21,939 nt of DNA, from positions 1 through 21,939 of the IMG/VR virus record IMGVR_UViG_3300046007_014117. One strand, given 5' to 3'. The notes below the pieces were generated by a model. That model had not been told where the DNA came from, ran no database searches, and saw nothing but the letters and a program-made list of their open reading frames with translations. A program made the translations under genes and the position numbers. This stretch comes from a virus. Shown here in pieces: positions 19,817-21,939 of this stretch (its first letter is position 1; each line of letters starts with the position of its first letter).

Positions 19817-20191
19817 TTATATAAAACTGGCATTTCTCTGAATTTGATCAAAAAATATAGACAGTGTTTCAGAAGTATTGCTAGGGACCACTGTGATTTC
19901 TATGTCAAGCAGTATACCGTTGTCCTGTGGGTAAAGATTTACTGATTGCAAATATATTCTAGGATCACCTCCTGTTACTCTTTGTATTTCCTCAATCATG
20001 ACAGCTTCTACTGGCTGTGTTAGATTTTCAAATACAAAATCCCAAATTTTAGTACCATAATCTGGCCTGCCTGGCAATTGCCCCTGTCTAATATTAAAGG
20101 CATTTAATAGATCTCGTTTAATAAGTTCGAAGTCAACTAATGTAAATTTTTTGTTTTTGTCGATGGTACTAAAACCAATAAAAGTAGTCAT
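19817..20191 (-). CDS. gp25: Baseplate wedge protein gp25 (GPW/gp25 family, 124 aa)
   Basis: This wedge subunit bridges the gp6/gp7/gp53 wedge to the inner baseplate and is part of the minimal sheath-initiation core conserved across contractile systems. The length (124 aa against 132 in T4) and landmarks fit: FSTIDKNKKFTLVDFELIKR (7-26), the family core GRPDYGTKIWDFVFENL (41-57) and IEEIQRVTGGDPRI (66-79), where DPR stands in for the usual EPR, followed by LDIEITVVPSN near the end. Older annotation calls this family 'lysozyme', but no catalytic residues are evident and the role is structural. The gene starts 15 bases after the 531-aa gene ends, with a weak AGGG ribosome site. Gene 6 follows after a 51-bp gap that holds a late-promoter element. 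Confidence 0.95.
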   Translation of the reverse strand: MTTFIGFSTIDKNKKFTLVDFELIKRDLLNAFNIRQGQLPGRPDYGTKIWDFVFENLTQPVEAVMIEEIQRVTGGDPRIYLQSVNLYPQDNGILLDIEITVVPSNTSETLSIFFDQIQRNASFI

Positions 20192-20206
20192 AGTGTATTT
20201 ACCCTA

Positions 20207-21802
20207 TTAGAAATTTGTGTATTCAGGTCCTGGTACTTTGTCATCCCCTACAATGTTTTTAAATGAAGCATCTAAAGATTTTCTATTCACAGTATTATAA
20301 ACTGCCTTGGCCTGTTTGACTCCAGCCTGTAATGCATTGCCACCGCCCAGTCCAGCAAATGCGCCAATAATGCTGATTCCGCCAAAATTATTTAATGCAC
20401 CACCGAGCTTGGATACTTCACTTGATATTCCGCTGAACACTGAGCTGAGTTGCCCCCCGATTGAACTCAATACGCCGGTATTGCCTATCGCTCCTGTGAC
20501 ATTATTGATATCTCCGAGATCAAGATTGGCCAATTGACCAGGATTGGCAAATCCGCTGGTAATGTTATTGAATGCACCGGAAATTGATCCGCTGATACTG
20601 CTGGTAATTTCTCCCAGTTTACCGGTTACTGCTCCGGTGATCGATCCCAGCCCTGATGTAATACCGCCGGTAATTTGACCGATGCCGCCTTGTAGTTGTG
20701 TAGCTGCCTGACCGATCAACCTATTTGCCACCTGACCGGTCAGTTGTCCAGCAACACCTCCCACAATACCACCGCCCAGAGACCCAGTTAATTTGTTGAC
20801 CAGCCCACTGGAAAGACCACTGACAGTGCCTAATAATTTTCCACTGACCCCGCCCACTAGATCATTGACCCCAGACGAAATGTTTTTTGTCAAGTTCGAG
20901 TTCAATTGCTCAGCTGTTTTACTGACATTACCGGTCAGTCCAGAAATGACCGAATTCACATTGTTGGGGCTTTCGGCTATTTTTCCGAATGCGGCCGAAA
21001 ATTCGCTGGATTTGGCAAAACCACTTATCACAGCAGCAGAATCGCCTCCCAACTGTCCCTTGATTAAATTCACTGCTGTGTTTGTACCGTACTTGGCAGC
21101 AGTATTGATCACAGCAGCCACTTCTTTTTCGTTGATTAGATTTTGTATGGTTCCATTTTTTTCCAATTGCTGTTGTGCACTGGTCATCAGGCTTTCTTGA
21201 ATGCTGTTTTGCATTTTTTCATTTTCTAAAACATCTTCTATACTTTGTATGCCCATCTTGCCAGTCCATACTGTGGGACTAGATAAAGTAGACACCAAAT
21301 CATTGGTTTTATTAACCATGGCTGCTACTGCCGGTTTAATAAAACCCTGCGATTCTAATTGCTGTGCATTTAATCCAAACTTGCCCAACCCCAATGCATT
21401 TGATATTTCTGCACTGGGTTGATTGACATTTTTTGCTGTTTGACTCATTAATCCCTGCACCACAGATGTAGTCAATTGACCCACAGATGTATTCGTTGCA
21501 CCTTGTTTGATAAAGTTGGCTGTGTTGATTGGCTTTTCCACAGAAATCTCAGACAAATTTGTCTGTATGGTAGTTTGTTGTAGTGATTTTTGTAAATTAG
21601 CGAATTCGATTTGAGATACTGCACTGGCCAGACCCTGCGAAGCCTGTGTGGTAGAATCTAAAACTTGTCCAGACTCCAATACTGTCAAACTACCAGTGGC
21701 CAGCTGTTGGTCAAAAACTGCTCTGGCTTGATCTGCAGTCGATCCGTCCGGTCCCTGTACCACATAGGTTACTCCGTCAAAAACAATTTCAAACTTGTTC
21801 AT
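20207..21802 (-). CDS. Gly/Ser/Thr-rich tail-associated structural protein (531 aa)
   Basis: Not assignable to a named T4 protein. It lies between a putative gp5-like gene and gp25, where marine T4-like phages often have a similar protein (recalled, not searched), so a baseplate-hub or tail-associated role is inferred. The N-terminus, MNKFEIVFDGVTYVVQGPDG then STADQARAVFDQQLATGSL (to about 39), looks like a small beta-beta-alpha domain. Residues about 125-200 contain LGKFGLNAQQLESQGFIKP and SPTVWTGKMGIQSIEDVLEN. From about 300 to 480 the chain is low-complexity, with short amphipathic units such as GGITSGLGSITGAVTGKLGE that suggest surface-lying or self-associating helices rather than membrane helices, because Ser/Thr/Asn/Gln recur every few residues. 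The end, VGDDKVPGPEYTNF, is polar. The start overlaps the upstream stop (ATGA), with GAG eight bases before it. Confidence 0.8.
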   Translation of the reverse strand: MNKFEIVFDGVTYVVQGPDGSTADQARAVFDQQLATGSLTVLESGQVLDSTTQASQGLASAVSQIEFANLQKSLQQTTIQTNLSEISVEKPINTANFIKQGATNTSVGQLTTSVVQGLMSQTAKNVNQPSAEISNALGLGKFGLNAQQLESQGFIKPAVAAMVNKTNDLVSTLSSPTVWTGKMGIQSIEDVLENEKMQNSIQESLMTSAQQQLEKNGTIQNLINEKEVAAVINTAAKYGTNTAVNLIKGQLGGDSAAVISGFAKSSEFSAAFGKIAESPNNVNSVISGLTGNVSKTAEQLNSNLTKNISSGVNDLVGGVSGKLLGTVSGLSSGLVNKLTGSLGGGIVGGVAGQLTGQVANRLIGQAATQLQGGIGQITGGITSGLGSITGAVTGKLGEITSSISGSISGAFNNITSGFANPGQLANLDLGDINNVTGAIGNTGVLSSIGGQLSSVFSGISSEVSKLGGALNNFGGISIIGAFAGLGGGNALQAGVKQAKAVYNTVNRKSLDASFKNIVGDDKVPGPEYTNF

Positions 21803-21939
21803 GATTTAATCTCAATTGACCACCCTTCCGGCACAGGCACAGCCGTGGGCGGAGGTCCCGGTGGTGTTGGTTCTAATTTGACCGAGACATCAACACCGGC
21901 ATTGTGATAGGGATAGGGTTCGTGTGTTGGTGCTCTGCT
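21799..21939 (-). CDS. C-terminal end of an upstream virion protein, possibly gp5-like hub/lysozyme (cut by right edge)
   Basis: An open frame enters from the right edge and ends at TGA 21799-21801, giving 46 residues. It begins SRAPTHEPYPYHNAGVDVSV and ends in a Pro-rich tail, PTPPGPPPTAVPVPEGWSIE then IKS. The P-T-H-E-P-[YW]-P-x-H-x-N motif is one I associate with the C-terminal part of the gp5-type baseplate hub protein of marine T4-like phages, but no lysozyme domain is within view, so this is tentative. Its stop overlaps the start of the 531-aa gene (ATGA), indicating coupled translation and a shared operon with gp25. Confidence 0.6.
   Translation of the reverse strand, partial: SRAPTHEPYPYHNAGVDVSVKLEPTPPGPPPTAVPVPEGWSIEIKS

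Noticed and set aside
20196-20203. GGTAAATA just upstream of gp25
   Set aside because: It has one mismatch to NATAAATA and lies only four bases from the ATG, too close to act as that gene's promoter with a usable leader.
20793-21200. 135-codon plus-strand frame opposite the 531-aa gene
   Set aside because: It is antisense to a supported gene, Pro/Ser/Leu-rich as expected from the complement of a Gly/Thr-rich repeat, has no recognisable domain, and no plus-strand transcription signals are seen.
1-21939. tRNA genes, CRISPR arrays, insertion sequences, integration sites or strong hairpin terminators
   Set aside because: The window is almost fully coding on one strand with gaps no larger than about 55 bp, and none shows a cloverleaf, repeat array, transposase, or GC stem followed by a T run.

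Overview
This window is part of the late structural (baseplate and tail) module of a T4-like contractile-tailed phage. The clearest evidence is two neighbouring genes with recognisable T4 baseplate-wedge signatures: a gp25-type protein (19817-20191) and a gp6-type protein (16340-19765). Several other proteins resemble, from memory of the families, virion proteins of marine T4-like phages such as cyanophages and pelagiphages. The DNA looks moderately AT-rich by eye. I see no host genes, tRNAs, integrase or mobile element. A marine T4-like phage, or a metagenomic contig of one, is the best reading; the host cannot be told from this window.

Every gene lies on the minus strand, so transcription runs from right to left. 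In that order: the C-terminal end of an upstream protein, possibly a gp5-like hub/lysozyme (21799-21939, cut by the edge); a 531-aa Gly/Ser/Thr-rich tail-associated protein; gp25; gp6; a giant 4,585-aa structural protein (2583-16340) filling almost two thirds of the window; a previously unlisted 48-aa ORF (2419-2565); a 201-aa virion protein; a 463-aa tail-fibre-like protein; and the N-terminal 124 residues of another virion protein running off the left edge. Packing is very tight. Several junctions overlap (ATGA at 21799-21802 and 2419-2422, TAATG at 16338-16342), and no intergenic gap exceeds about 55 bp, so no stretch over 300 bases lacks a gene.

Three coding-strand octamers of the form NATAAATA (T4 and cyanophage late-promoter type) lie at the few junctions with room for them: before gp6, before the 48-aa/201-aa pair, and before the 463-aa gene. 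The expected picture is late expression of polycistronic mRNAs making baseplate wedges (gp25, gp6 and probably the giant protein, which occupies the slot of T4 gene 7), followed by tail-fibre or decoration proteins.

The most interesting items are the mosaic architecture of the giant protein (about 11 degenerate beta-modules, seven FG-GAP-like propeller motifs and three W...Y...G carbohydrate-binding-like segments), and the 48-aa ORF. That ORF ends in a copy of the N-terminal motif of the next gene, carries that gene's ribosome binding site, and has a promoter-like element placed so that its transcript would begin at its own ATG.
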